From: Rhodobacterales bacterium 32-67-9 | GTDB taxonomy: Bacteria; Pseudomonadota; Alphaproteobacteria; Rhodobacterales; Rhodobacteraceae | Length of the DNA stretch: 64,000 nucleotides | Assembly (NCBI GenBank): GCA_002280515.1 | Contig: NCEA01000014.1 | Location: 62,001 to 126,000 of the forward strand | Reading direction: 5' to 3' | In this document: positions 27,263-35,704 of the stretch, piece after piece | Numbering within the stretch: the stretch's first letter is position 1 | Layout: the number at the start of each line of letters is the position of its first letter | The notes under the pieces: generated by a model | Databases searched by the model: none | The model's input: only the letters and a program-made list of their open reading frames with translations | What the model was told of the DNA's origin: nothing | Translations under genes and position numbers: made by a program

Positions 27263-27646
27263 ATGGCTTACGCATATGACGACACCAACATCTTCGCCCG
27301 CATCCTGCGCGGCGAGATCCCGAACAAGACCGTGCTGGAGACCGAGCATACGCTCGCCTTCCACGATATCGGCCCGCAGGCGCCGGTGCATGTGCTGGTG
27401 ATCCCGAAGGGCAGATACGTCAACTTCGACCATTTCGCATCCGAGGCGACGGCCGAGGAACTCGCCGATTTCACCCGCGTGGCGGGCGAGGTCTGCCGGA
27501 TCACCGGGGTCGGCCCCGGTAATGGCGGCGCGGGATACCGGACGATCTCCAATGCCGGCACGGACGGGGTGCAGGAGGTGCCGCATTACCACCTCCACAT
27601 CCTCGGCGGCCGGGTACTGGGGCGGATGCTGGCGAAGATGGGCTGA
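27263..27646 (+). CDS. HIT-family nucleotide hydrolase
   Basis: A 127-residue histidine-triad protein with the catalytic HYHLHIL motif (HxHxH) at about residue 108-114, and the N-terminal DTNIFARILRGEIPNK typical of HinT/Hit-like purine nucleoside phosphoramidases. Full length and intact. It starts 7 bases after the GT14 stop and is probably co-transcribed by proximity only. Confidence 0.95.
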   Translation: MAYAYDDTNIFARILRGEIPNKTVLETEHTLAFHDIGPQAPVHVLVIPKGRYVNFDHFASEATAEELADFTRVAGEVCRITGVGPGNGGAGYRTISNAGTDGVQEVPHYHLHILGGRVLGRMLAKMG

Positions 27647-27710
27647 GGCCGCTTGCCGGCACCGGCGCAATCGCTATCATGCGGCGACCTGATCACACGG
27701 AGTTCCGAAG

Positions 27711-27896
27711 ATGCCCATTCCCGCCCCCGAGACCGAGGTTGTGACCACCTGGAAAGTGGCCTGCGACGGAGGCGAGGGCGCCCTGGGCCATCCGCGCGTC
27801 TGGCTGACGATCCCTCACGCCACCGGCTTCGTCGAATGCGGCTATTGCGACAAGAAATACGTGATCGACCGCGACCACGCGCACGAGGATCACTGA
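27711..27896 (+). CDS. CHCC-type zinc-finger protein
   Basis: A 61-residue protein with a CHCC zinc finger: one Cys in the first strand (WKVACDGG), a His (GHPRVWL), then ECGYC. It belongs to the zf-CHCC family related to the mitochondrial complex I accessory subunit NDUFS6. Its role in bacteria is not settled. It is the last intact gene before the RHS fragment. Confidence 0.88.
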   Translation: MPIPAPETEVVTTWKVACDGGEGALGHPRVWLTIPHATGFVECGYCDKKYVIDRDHAHEDH

Positions 27897-27949
27897 GCCG
27901 CCAGCAGCACGGCTGGCAGTTCCCGAGGCCCCGTTGGCCCAGGAGCGAA

Positions 27950-28082
27950 GTATGTTCCCTCCACGCCAACGGCCTCGGCTCGGTCCGCGCCGTCACCAAC
28001 GAGGCCGGGCTTGCCACCGAACGCACCGCCTACCGCCCCTTCGGCGAGGAGACCCCCCTGACCCCGGTCAGCGCGCTCCGCC
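27950..28082 (+). pseudogene. RHS core remnant with 92-base deletion
   Basis: The frame reads HANGLGSVRAVTNEAGLATE and on to ETPLTPVSAL, which is the RHS-repeat core just upstream of the usual YLNARYYDP motif. No start codon or upstream RHS repeats exist; it begins about 50 bases after the zinc-finger gene. Compared with the intact copy at the right edge, 92 bases are missing after 28078, which removes YLNARYYDP and shifts the frame. The reading then ends at a stop near 28144. It is a displaced fragment, not a functional RHS gene. Confidence 0.85.
27992..28078 (+). repeat. 87-bp perfect repeat shared with 63912-63998 (inverted)
   Basis: By direct comparison, 27992-28078 is identical to the reverse complement of 63912-63998, part of the RHS core. 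The identity may continue beyond the right window edge, although the base adjacent to it differs. After the deletion point the two copies diverge. Confidence 0.9.
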
Positions 28083-28874
28083 ATGTTTATCCAGCCGGAC
28101 TGGTGGGAGGTGATGCAGCATGGGGTGGGGACCAACAGGTATAGCTACAGCTTCAACGATCCCGTGAATGGGAAGGATCCAAGCGGGAATGATATCGATG
28201 ATGATCCCCGGGATAAGTCTTTGGATTCCGGTGAGTACGACACAGCGCGGGGCCAAGAAGGGCAGAGCGTCGATGAAGCCTGGGCCCGAGGTGAAAACGA
28301 TGCCGCCGTTGAGGCCGCTGCCAAGGAACTGTTTGGAAAGTCTTATGGTGAATTGAACGGCATAGAGAAAGCAGCCGCAACGGTTCTCGGCGCGGCGAAA
28401 GCCGGTTTACTGGGCCCCGGAGCCCACATGGTTGCAAATTCAGACCCCACTGATCCAGCGGTGCCGCAACGAGCAGCAGGTTTGGAGCAGGCTTTGAGGA
28501 CACTTGGACAAAAAGCCGCGGATACGGTCGGTCTTACCGACAACGATCTGGTCTGTCGCGGAGGCACATGTACCGCCGAACAATTTCGAAACGGAAGCGG
28601 TGTGACATCCAACACAGACGGTACGTTGAACGGCATATCGACACAGGCACGACCTGGCGCTACATTGGATGAATTGGCTCAGCCGAACCAAAACAATCAA
28701 GTTGGTGTAACGACAGTCGGTAAAGTCCGCGCGGCGGGAGGCACTGTAACTCTGGACGGTAGCGCAGGGAATCCTAATCACGCGACTGTTGGGGGTATTT
28801 CAGCAGAAACGGCGGAAAGGTTGTTCAACCCAACGGAACCGAACCCCGTGCCGAAACATCTGAGGGGACGTTGA
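28083..28874 (+). CDS. Orphan RHS tip: C-terminal polymorphic toxin candidate
   Basis: 263 codons starting at an ATG within MFIQPDWWEVM, the conserved end of the RHS core. This is followed by TNRYSYSFNDPVNGKDPSGN, which marks the boundary of the variable tip. The remaining ~225 residues are unique and lower in GC than the neighbourhood. The final ~70 residues (VGVTTVGKVRAAGG to NPNHATVGGISAETAERLF) look like a compact domain that I cannot assign to a toxin family. No ribosome site precedes the ATG, and the upstream RHS frame is broken, so it may be silent. A small putative immunity gene follows after 3 bases. Confidence 0.7.
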   Translation: MFIQPDWWEVMQHGVGTNRYSYSFNDPVNGKDPSGNDIDDDPRDKSLDSGEYDTARGQEGQSVDEAWARGENDAAVEAAAKELFGKSYGELNGIEKAAATVLGAAKAGLLGPGAHMVANSDPTDPAVPQRAAGLEQALRTLGQKAADTVGLTDNDLVCRGGTCTAEQFRNGSGVTSNTDGTLNGISTQARPGATLDELAQPNQNNQVGVTTVGKVRAAGGTVTLDGSAGNPNHATVGGISAETAERLFNPTEPNPVPKHLRGR

Positions 28875-28877
28875 TCA

Positions 28878-29168
28878 ATGCCAAAGCCCAAACTCCGTGT
28901 TGATTTCAATGAGATGCTTGATCGCGATTTGGTTTTACTATCTGCCGATGATGAGCGGCTGGACGTCGAAGGAAACGTCGTTGTTTTGAAAGACGGGCTG
29001 CAAGTATCTGTATTTTCGGAGGACTTCTCGGAAGACGGAAGTCGAGATGACTTGGTAGCTGAAGGTGTTGTAGAAAGAAACCAAGATTCTGGATGGAGTT
29101 CACATGTGAAATGGTGTTGCCGAATTTCGAGCGTTGGAATCTGGCATGAATCCGACGGCCGTTCGTAG
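28878..29168 (+). CDS. Putative immunity protein of the left RHS tip
   Basis: A 96-residue acidic soluble protein without signal peptide or membrane segment. It starts 3 bases after the toxin-tip stop and has GAGGGGA as ribosome site. Position, size, acidity and low GC fit an immunity protein to the preceding RHS tip. No family was recognised. Absence of a secretion signal suggests the toxin target is cytoplasmic. Confidence 0.6.
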   Translation: MPKPKLRVDFNEMLDRDLVLLSADDERLDVEGNVVVLKDGLQVSVFSEDFSEDGSRDDLVAEGVVERNQDSGWSSHVKWCCRISSVGIWHESDGRS

Positions 29169-29243
29169 CGATCGGCTGTTACGTATTCGGCTCCTTGCTG
29201 TTCAAATTGCGAGCGCTGCAAATTGTCGTGGTTACGGGAAGCC

Positions 29244-29776
29244 CTAACCTCCCACTTTCAACTCCACCCTCAACTTCCGCCCGACCGGCGCGCCGTCAAG
29301 CTCCCGCCCAGCACAGGCAGCGCAGCCATCGTCGCCACAGTCCCGGCACCAGACCCCCACCAGATCCTGCGCCAGAACGCCCCTCAGCACCTCCCGCATC
29401 ACGAACTCCGGCACGCCGAGATCGACGAGCCGCGTCACCGCCCCCTCCGCCGAATTGGTGTGCAGCGTCGAGAGCACCATGCGCCCGACCTGTGCCGCAC
29501 GGGCTGCGATCTCCGCCGTCTCCTCATCCCGGATCTCGCCCACGAGGATCACGTTCGGATCGTGGCGCAGTACACCCCGCAGCACCCGCGCGAAGGTCAG
29601 GCCGATCGCCTCATGTGCCTGCACCCGGCTCGGATGCCCGGCAGCGAATATTCGACCGGGTCCTCCACCGTCACGATCTTCCGCGCCCTGGTGTTGAGGT
29701 GCGCGATCGCGGTGTAGAGCGTCGTCGTCTTGCCCGATCCGGTCGGCCCGGTGACGAGGAAAAGGCGGGGCGTCGG
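29244..29776 (-). pseudogene. Type II/IV secretion ATPase (GspE/PilB-like) 3' fragment, frameshifted
   Basis: Only the C-terminal ATPase part is present. It starts at [19 protein letters not shown] (Walker A) and runs to [12 protein letters not shown], then the frame shifts near 29625-29635. It resumes with [15 protein letters not shown], the Walker B region VILVGEIRDEETAE, and the TLHTNSAEGAVTRL His box. It ends with a small cysteine cluster (CRDC, CAAC) and stops at 29244. No start or N-terminal domain exists and no other secretion genes are nearby. A second, shorter fragment lies at 62108-62392. Confidence 0.85.
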
Positions 29777-29881
29777 ACACAAGGTTGATTGCCGGTCACG
29801 ATCAAACTGTCCGCGCTCAAGGGTAGAACCCCGTCCGCGAACGTGACAATACTTCCGCGTCCAAGGTGGGAGGCGCGCGTC

Positions 29882-32698
29882 ATGGCGTTCAGCAAGGGAT
29901 GCCATCTGCATCTGATCGACGGCTCGGCCTATATCTTCCGTGCCTATCACGCGCTGCCACCCCTGACGCGCAAGTCGGACGGGCTGCCGATCGGCGCGGT
30001 GGCGGGGTTCTGCAACATGCTCTGGTCGCAGCTTGCCAACAACAAGGGCAAGGACGGCCCTACCCATATCGCCTGCGTCTTCGACTATTCGTCGAAGACC
30101 TTCCGCGACGCGATCTATGACAAGTACAAGGCCAACCGGCCGGAGCTGCCCGAGGATCTGCGCCCGCAGTTCCCGCTGACGCGGGAAGCAACGCGCGCCT
30201 TCAACGTCGCCTGCCTGGAGCTTGAGAATTACGAGGCCGACGACATCATCGCCACGCTTGCCCGGCAGGCGCGGGAGGCGGGCGGCGAGGTCACGATCAT
30301 CTCGTCGGACAAGGACCTGATGCAGCTTGTCGGCGGCGGGGTGGAGATGTTCGACGCGATGAAGGCGAAGCGCATCGGCGTCGAGGAGGTCGAGGAGAAG
30401 TTCGGCGTGAAGCCCGACCGGGTGATCGACGTGCAGGCGCTGGCCGGCGATTCGGTCGACAACGTTCCGGGCGCTCCGGGGATCGGCATCAAGACCGCCG
30501 CGCTTCTTATCAACGAATACGGCGATCTGGAAACGCTTCTTGAGCGGGCGGGCGAGATCACGCAGCCGAAGCGCCGCGCGGCGCTGATCGAGAATGCCGA
30601 TCTGATCCGGGTGTCGAAGCGGCTCGTCACGCTCGACGATCACACGCCGGTGGAATGGACGCTGGACGAGCTGGAAGTGAAGGAACCCGACGCGGCGCCG
30701 CTGCTCGACTTTCTGACGCGGATGGAGTTCCGCACGCTCACCAGGCGCGTGGCCGAGGCGCTGAAGGTCGAGGCGCCGGCGGTCGACGACGCTCCGGCGG
30801 TTCCGGCGAACCACGATACGAAGGAGGAGGCACCGGTGGTCGCCGCGGCGGTGCCGTTCGACACCGGCCGATACGAATGCGTCCGCGATGCCGTGGCACT
30901 CAACCGCTGGATCGCCACGATCCGCGAGCGCGGCTATGTCGCCGTCGATACCGAGACGACGAGCCTCGACGAGATGCGCGCCGACCTCGTCGGCATCTCT
31001 CTCTCGGTCTTCCCCGGCGAGGCCTGCTATATCCCCCTTGGCCACCGGCAGGGCGGCGGCGATCTTTTCGGGTCGAACGAGCTTTCCGAAGGGCAGATCG
31101 GCCGCGACGAGGCGCTGGCGCTCCTGAAACCGGTGCTGGAGGACGATGCCATCCTCAAGATCGGCCAGAACATGAAATACGACTGGAAGATCTTTGCCCG
31201 CCACGGCATTCGTGTCGCCCCCATCGACGATACGATGCTGATGTCCTACGCGATGTATTCGGGGCTGCACAATCACGGCATGGACGCGCTGAGCGAGCGC
31301 TATCTCGGCCACGAACCGATCCCGATCAAGAGCCTGCTCGGCTCCGGCAAGTCGCAGATCACCTTCGACCGGGTGCCGGTCGACGAGGCGGTGAAATACG
31401 CGGCCGAGGATGCCGATATCACGCTGCGCCTTTGGCAGGCGTTCAAGCCCACCCTGCACCGGGCAGAGGTGACGACGGTCTACGAGACGCTGGAACGGCC
31501 GTTGGTGCCGGTGCTTGCCGACATGGAAATGGCCGGCATCCGCGTCGATCCGAACGTGCTGTCCCGCATGTCGAACGCCTTCGCGCAGAAGATGGCGGCC
31601 CTCGAGGCGGAAATCCAGGAGCTGGCGGGCGAGCCCTTCAACGTGGGCAGCCCGAAGCAATTGGGCGAGATCCTCTTCGACAAGATGAGCCTGCCGGGCG
31701 GTGAGAAGGGCAAGACCGGGGCCTACGCGACCGGCGCCGACGTTCTAGAGGATCTGGCGGCGGAGGGCCATGAGTTGCCGGCGCGGGTGCTCGACTGGCG
31801 CCAGCTCTCGAAGCTGAAATCGACCTATACCGACGCGCTCCAGGCCCATGTCCATCCCGAGACCGGACGGGTTCATACCTCTTATTCCATCGCCGGCGCC
31901 AATACCGGCCGGCTCGCCTCGACCGATCCGAACCTGCAGAACATCCCGGTCCGGACCGAGGAGGGGCGGCGGATCCGGGAGGCATTCGTCGCCGGGCCGG
32001 GGATGCGGCTTGTCAGCCTCGACTACAGCCAGATCGAGCTTCGGATCCTCGCCCATGTCGCCGACATTCCCGCGCTGAAGCAAGCCTTCCGCGAGGGCAT
32101 CGACATCCACGCGCTGACCGCATCCGAAATGTTCGGCGTGCCGGTCGAGGGCATGGACCCGATGGTCCGCCGGCAGGCGAAGGCGATCAATTTCGGGGTG
32201 ATCTACGGCATTTCCGGCTTCGGCCTTGCGCGGAACCTGCGCATCCCCCGCGCCGAGGCGCAGGGTTTCATCGACCGCTATTTCGAGCGCTTCCCCGGGA
32301 TCAAGGACTACATGGACGCGACGGTGGCCTTCGCCAAGGAGAAGGGCTTCGTCCGCACCCTCTTCGGCCGCAAGATCCACACGCCCGAGATCAATGCCAA
32401 GGGGCCGCACGCCGGCTTTGCCCGCCGCGCCGCGATCAACGCGCCGATCCAGGGGGCGGCGGCCGACGTGATCCGGCGGGCGATGATCCGGATGCCGGCG
32501 GCGATATCGGGCCTGCCCGCGACGATGCTCTTGCAGGTCCATGACGAACTGCTGTTCGAGGTCGAGGAGGGGGCCGTGGACCGGCTGATCGCCGTCGCCC
32601 GCGACGTGATGGAAGGTGCCGCCGATCCGGCGGTCCGTCTCGACGTGCCGCTCGTGGTCGATGCCGGGCAGGGGGCCAACTGGGCCGAGGCGCACTGA
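29882..32698 (+). CDS. polA: DNA polymerase I
   Basis: A 938-residue Pol I with all three domains: 5' nuclease (about residues 1-290), 3'-5' exonuclease (about 320-520) and polymerase (about 540-938). The proofreading site is intact: [21 protein letters not shown] and [10 protein letters not shown]. Polymerase motifs A (DYSQIELRI), B ([19 protein letters not shown]) and C ([10 protein letters not shown]) are present. It fills gaps in repair and lagging-strand synthesis. The ATG at 29882 precedes [20 protein letters not shown]. The gspE remnant ends about 105 bases upstream, so the promoter region may have been altered. Confidence 0.97.
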   Translation: MAFSKGCHLHLIDGSAYIFRAYHALPPLTRKSDGLPIGAVAGFCNMLWSQLANNKGKDGPTHIACVFDYSSKTFRDAIYDKYKANRPELPEDLRPQFPLTREATRAFNVACLELENYEADDIIATLARQAREAGGEVTIISSDKDLMQLVGGGVEMFDAMKAKRIGVEEVEEKFGVKPDRVIDVQALAGDSVDNVPGAPGIGIKTAALLINEYGDLETLLERAGEITQPKRRAALIENADLIRVSKRLVTLDDHTPVEWTLDELEVKEPDAAPLLDFLTRMEFRTLTRRVAEALKVEAPAVDDAPAVPANHDTKEEAPVVAAAVPFDTGRYECVRDAVALNRWIATIRERGYVAVDTETTSLDEMRADLVGISLSVFPGEACYIPLGHRQGGGDLFGSNELSEGQIGRDEALALLKPVLEDDAILKIGQNMKYDWKIFARHGIRVAPIDDTMLMSYAMYSGLHNHGMDALSERYLGHEPIPIKSLLGSGKSQITFDRVPVDEAVKYAAEDADITLRLWQAFKPTLHRAEVTTVYETLERPLVPVLADMEMAGIRVDPNVLSRMSNAFAQKMAALEAEIQELAGEPFNVGSPKQLGEILFDKMSLPGGEKGKTGAYATGADVLEDLAAEGHELPARVLDWRQLSKLKSTYTDALQAHVHPETGRVHTSYSIAGANTGRLASTDPNLQNIPVRTEEGRRIREAFVAGPGMRLVSLDYSQIELRILAHVADIPALKQAFREGIDIHALTASEMFGVPVEGMDPMVRRQAKAINFGVIYGISGFGLARNLRIPRAEAQGFIDRYFERFPGIKDYMDATVAFAKEKGFVRTLFGRKIHTPEINAKGPHAGFARRAAINAPIQGAAADVIRRAMIRMPAAISGLPATMLLQVHDELLFEVEEGAVDRLIAVARDVMEGAADPAVRLDVPLVVDAGQGANWAEAH

Positions 32699-32737
32699 GG
32701 GGGACGGCCTCGGGGGGCATCGGGACAACGAAAAAGC

Positions 32738-33286
32738 TCAGGTCTCGCGCCGGCAGGCGTGGCTTTGCAGGAAGGTGCGGAGGCTCTTGCCGGGTTCAGG
32801 ACGGAAGGGGCCGGCATCCTCCGCCCCGGCGATCCGATCGATGCGGAACATGCGGAAATCGTCGCGCAACTCGCACCAGGCGATGAGCGTCCAGACCTTG
32901 CCCCAGAACCAGAGCGACAGCGGCCGGACCACGCGTTCGGTGGTCTGCCCGTCGGCATCGCGGTAGCGAAGCGCCAGCTTGCGGTGTCCGGAGGCCGCGC
33001 GGTCGAGCCGGTCGATCATCGCCCGGTCGGCAGCGGTCAGCGCGCCGGCGTCAAGCGCGTGGACGGTGACGGCGGCGGGGCTGTCGCGCAGCGCGTCGGG
33101 CAGGACGGCGGCGATCTTGCTGAGCGCCTCTTCCGCCGCGAGCGCCATCGCTGCACCGCCGAAGCCGCGCACCATGCGGGCACCGGCGACGAGCGCCGTG
33201 ACCTCGTCGCGGGTGAACATCAGCGGCGGCAGGTCGTAGCCCGAGCGCATCAGGTAGCCGACCACGGCCGCGCCGTCGATCGGCGG
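32738..33286 (-). pseudogene. YafY-type WYL-domain regulator lacking its N-terminal HTH
   Basis: The frame encodes about 180 residues of a YafY-family regulator. The conserved PPIDG and GYLMRSGYDLPPLMF hinge is followed by a WYL domain with ERVVRPLSLWFWGKVWTL and WCELRDDFRMFRIDRI. Normal members have about 60 more N-terminal residues holding the DNA-binding HTH. Here the frame at about 33286 runs straight into the end of the VOC gene with no HTH. A GTG at 33265 could start a 175-residue remnant, but it could not bind DNA in the usual way. Confidence 0.75.
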
Positions 33287-33290
33287 CGCA

Positions 33291-33659
33291 TCAGCCGGCC
33301 GCCGGTTCGAAGAGCCCGATGGAATTGCCGTCGGGGTCCTTCGCGTAGACGAACCGGCCAGGCGGGATGGCGATCACCTCGCCCACGACCGTTCCGCCGG
33401 CCTTGCGGCAGCGGATCGCCGCGTCCTCGAGGCGCCCCGGGACGGCGAGATGCACGGTCGGGCCGTTGCCGTCGGCGGGCTTGCCGGGGTAGAGGTGCCC
33501 GCTCACCGTGTTCATGGCATTGCCGAGGATCGCCATCGGATTGGGTCCGCTTTCGTCGATTGTCATCGCCCAGTCGAAGACGGCGTTGTAGAACGCCACC
33601 GCGTACTGCATATCCGAAACCGGAATTTCGCTCCAGACGACAATGGGTTGGGTCTGCAT
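33291..33659 (-). CDS. VOC-family (glyoxalase-like) protein
   Basis: A 122-residue vicinal-oxygen-chelate fold protein with two beta-alpha-beta-beta-beta modules. The conserved WSEIPVSDMQYAVAFYN start and the PGRFVYAKDPDGNSIGLFEP end are present. The family covers lyases, dioxygenases and drug-resistance proteins; the substrate is not evident. GGAG lies upstream of the ATG. VOC proteins are commonly controlled by adjacent YafY regulators, and the truncated one directly follows. Confidence 0.9.
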   Translation of the reverse strand: MQTQPIVVWSEIPVSDMQYAVAFYNAVFDWAMTIDESGPNPMAILGNAMNTVSGHLYPGKPADGNGPTVHLAVPGRLEDAAIRCRKAGGTVVGEVIAIPPGRFVYAKDPDGNSIGLFEPAAG

Positions 33660-33697
33660 GGGGTCTCTCCTTTGCTGCTGTCGGTGACGGGCTTATC

Positions 33698-33737
33698 GCA
33701 CGAGGCTCCTGACAGCCTTGCGTCAGGAGCCTCGTGC
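33698..33737. repeat. Perfect 16-bp hairpin between divergent genes
   Basis: GCACGAGGCTCCTGAC (33698-33713) pairs perfectly with GTCAGGAGCCTCGTGC (33722-33737) around an 8-base loop. It lies in the 246-base gap between the VOC gene and the divergent cation exporter. A terminator is not needed there; a regulator site, a transposon end or a small structured RNA is possible. Confidence 0.7.
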
Positions 33738-33819
33738 CGGGCCACCGGCGCGCAGATCCGGGGCGGCGCGATGGATGTGCCGGCGCCGGCGGAGGAAGGG
33801 GGCGGGTGCCGGGCCGGCC

Positions 33820-33851
33820 GGGCGCCGGACTGGGCGCCGGACTGGGCGCCG
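33820..33851. repeat. 12-base tandem repeat
   Basis: GGGCGCCGGACT is repeated 2.7 times in tandem, upstream of the cation exporter gene. It is probably a slippage product. Confidence 0.6.
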
Positions 33852-33905
33852 CAGACTTGACCCCGCCGCCTGCCGCGCGCATCTGGAGGGGAAAGGAGAC
33901 AACGC

Positions 33906-34886
33906 ATGCCGCACGATCACGATCACGATAACGGGCACACGCACGGGCAAGGGCACGCGCACGGGCAAGGAGACCACGGCCACTCCCATCGTCACGCCCA
34001 CCTTCCCGAAGGTGCCGGCGACCGCAACGTGGCGGTTGCGGTTCTGGTCAACGTTGCCCTGACCGTCGCGCAGGTCGTGGGTGGCCTTCTGTCCGGGTCC
34101 GTCGCGCTGATCGCCGACGCGGTCCACAATCTCTCGGATGCCGTCGCCCTTGTCATCGCCTTAGCTGCGCGGCGGATCGCGCGGCGGCCGGCCGATGCGC
34201 GGATGTCCTTCGGTTACGGTCGGGCCGAGATCGTCGCGGCGCTGGTCAACTACACGGTGCTGATCGTGATCTCGGTCTGGCTCGGCTACGAGGCGGTGGT
34301 CCGGCTTCTCGATCCGCCGGAGGTCGCGGGCGGGATCGTCGTCGTTCTGGCGGCGCTGGCGCTTGTCATCGACCTCGCGACGGCGCTTCTGACCTGGCGG
34401 CTGGCGAAGGAGAGCACGAATATCCGCGCGGCCTTCCTCCATAACCTCGCCGATGCCGGATCCTCGGTCGCGGTGATCGTCGGCGGTGCGCTGATCTGGG
34501 CCTTCGACTGGCGGCTGGCCGATCCCTTGATCACGCTCCTGATCTCGGGCTGGATCCTCTGGCACGCCCTGTCGGAGATCGGGCCGGTGATCCGCATCCT
34601 GATGCTCGCCGCGCCGCCGGAACTGGAGGCGGCCGCCCTGCGCCGCGCGATCGCGGCGGAGGAGGGCGTCGCGGATGTCCACCATCTGCACCTGTGGCAG
34701 ATGGACGAGCGGCGATCCTCGGTCGAGGCGCATCTGGTCCTGGAAGAGGGCGTCGATTTCACCGACGCGGTGCGGCGGGTCAAGGCGCGCGTGGTCGAGG
34801 AGTTCGGCATATCGCACACGACGTTCGAGACGGAAACCAGGTCCTCGGGCTGTGCCGGGACGGGATGCCGGACCGGAGAGGTCTGA
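33906..34886 (+). CDS. Cation diffusion facilitator (zinc exporter)
   Basis: A 326-residue CDF transporter of the ZitB/CzcD type. The N terminus (residues 1-35) is rich in His in DHDH and HTHGQGHAHG repeats and probably collects metal. Six membrane helices follow, with the HNLSD and HNLAD metal sites in helices 2 and 5. The C-terminal cytoplasmic ferredoxin-like domain contains HHLHLWQMDE and ends in a short cysteine-bearing tail. It should export Zn(II), possibly also Cd or Co, by proton antiport. Confidence 0.94.
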   Translation: MPHDHDHDNGHTHGQGHAHGQGDHGHSHRHAHLPEGAGDRNVAVAVLVNVALTVAQVVGGLLSGSVALIADAVHNLSDAVALVIALAARRIARRPADARMSFGYGRAEIVAALVNYTVLIVISVWLGYEAVVRLLDPPEVAGGIVVVLAALALVIDLATALLTWRLAKESTNIRAAFLHNLADAGSSVAVIVGGALIWAFDWRLADPLITLLISGWILWHALSEIGPVIRILMLAAPPELEAAALRRAIAAEEGVADVHHLHLWQMDERRSSVEAHLVLEEGVDFTDAVRRVKARVVEEFGISHTTFETETRSSGCAGTGCRTGEV

Positions 34887-34950
34887 GGGGCGCTGCCCCT
34901 CTGCGGGGGTCTCGGCCCGAATTCACCTCGAGGTATTTTCGGAGAGATGA
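34885..34950. repeat. Hairpin plus degraded GGTATTTTC repeat (gene-end element)
   Basis: GAGGGGC (34885-34891) pairs with GCCCCTC (34895-34901) just at the exporter stop. GAGGTATTTTCGGAGAGATGA follows at about 34930-34950. The arrangement matches the better-preserved copy at 56259-56304, so this is the same dispersed terminator-like element in a degraded form. Confidence 0.6.
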
Positions 34951-34953
34951 CGA

Positions 34954-35703
34954 TCAGCGCATCCAGCCGAGGCCGGCGGCGGTGTCGCCCGCAGGCCCGT
35001 ATTCGGCGCTGACCCAGCCGGCGTAGCCGCCCGCATCGAGGCGGGCGAAGAAGGCGGGGTAGTCGATCTCGCCGCCCGCCGGTTCGTTGCGGCCGGGATA
35101 ACCGGCGATCTGCACATGGCGGGCGCGGTCGCCGTGGGCGGCCCAGGTGCCGGCGACGTCGCCGGTGATGCGATGGGCGTGGTAGGCGTCGAACTGGAGC
35201 CCGAGGTTGGGGGCGGCGACGGCATCGAGGATGCGCGCAGCAAGGTCGTAGTCGGCGAGGAAGTAGCCGGGCATGTCGTGGCGGTTGATCGGTTCGATCG
35301 TCAGGCTCTGGCCCGGCGCCCTGGCGGCGGCCCAGCGCAGGTTTTCGGTGAAGCACGCCTCTGCCTTCGCCCCCTCGGCGGCGCCGGCCATGATGTGGAT
35401 ATGGCGGGGTTTCAGCACCTGGGCATAGCGCAGGGTCCGGTCGAAATCGCGGCGGAAGCGGTCTTCAAGCCCAGGGATCGCTGCGAAGCCCTGCGGGCCG
35501 CCGGTGGCGTTGGGGGGCGGGCAGTTCATCAGGACGAAAGTCAGGTCGTTCCAGACCAGTTCGTCGCGCATCTCCTGTGCCGGGCAATCATAGGGGAAAA
35601 GCACCTCGACCGCGTCGAAGCCCGCCTCCTTCGCGGCCTTGAACCGCTCCATGAACGGCAGCCCGGTGAAGAGCCAGGAGAGGTTGGCGCAGAACCTCGG
35701 CAT
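34954..35703 (-). CDS. Hydroxypyruvate isomerase-family TIM-barrel protein
   Basis: A 249-residue xylose-isomerase-like TIM barrel of the Hyi/OtnI family. Typical segments are FCANLSWLFTGLPFMERF, the metal ligands around LTIEPINRHDMPGYF and LGLQFDAYHAHR, and HVQIAGYPGRNEPAGGEIDY. It interconverts hydroxypyruvate with tartronate semialdehyde or isomerises 2-oxo-tetronates. Its ATG at 35703 is one base from the preceding DUF1285 stop on the same strand. The substrate is undecided because no glyoxylate or tetronate genes are adjacent. Confidence 0.88.
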   Translation of the reverse strand: MPRFCANLSWLFTGLPFMERFKAAKEAGFDAVEVLFPYDCPAQEMRDELVWNDLTFVLMNCPPPNATGGPQGFAAIPGLEDRFRRDFDRTLRYAQVLKPRHIHIMAGAAEGAKAEACFTENLRWAAARAPGQSLTIEPINRHDMPGYFLADYDLAARILDAVAAPNLGLQFDAYHAHRITGDVAGTWAAHGDRARHVQIAGYPGRNEPAGGEIDYPAFFARLDAGGYAGWVSAEYGPAGDTAAGLGWMR

Positions 35704-35704
35704 C

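Noticed and set aside
27653..28144. 163-codon frame containing the RHS core
   Set aside because: Its first half overlaps the zinc-finger gene in another frame. Only the part from ~27950 is RHS, and it ends in a frameshift, so it is annotated as a remnant.
29169..29243. attachment site or tRNA next to the left cassette
   Set aside because: No cloverleaf, integrase or direct repeat was found in this gap or at the other cassette edge, so integration by a tyrosine integrase is not supported.
29597..31660. 687-codon frame on the minus strand through polA
   Set aside because: Only its last ~60 codons match a real protein (the gspE Walker A region). The rest is antisense to polA.
33820..33851. CRISPR-like or iteron array
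   Set aside because: The units are 12 bases in direct tandem without spacers; a simple slippage repeat.
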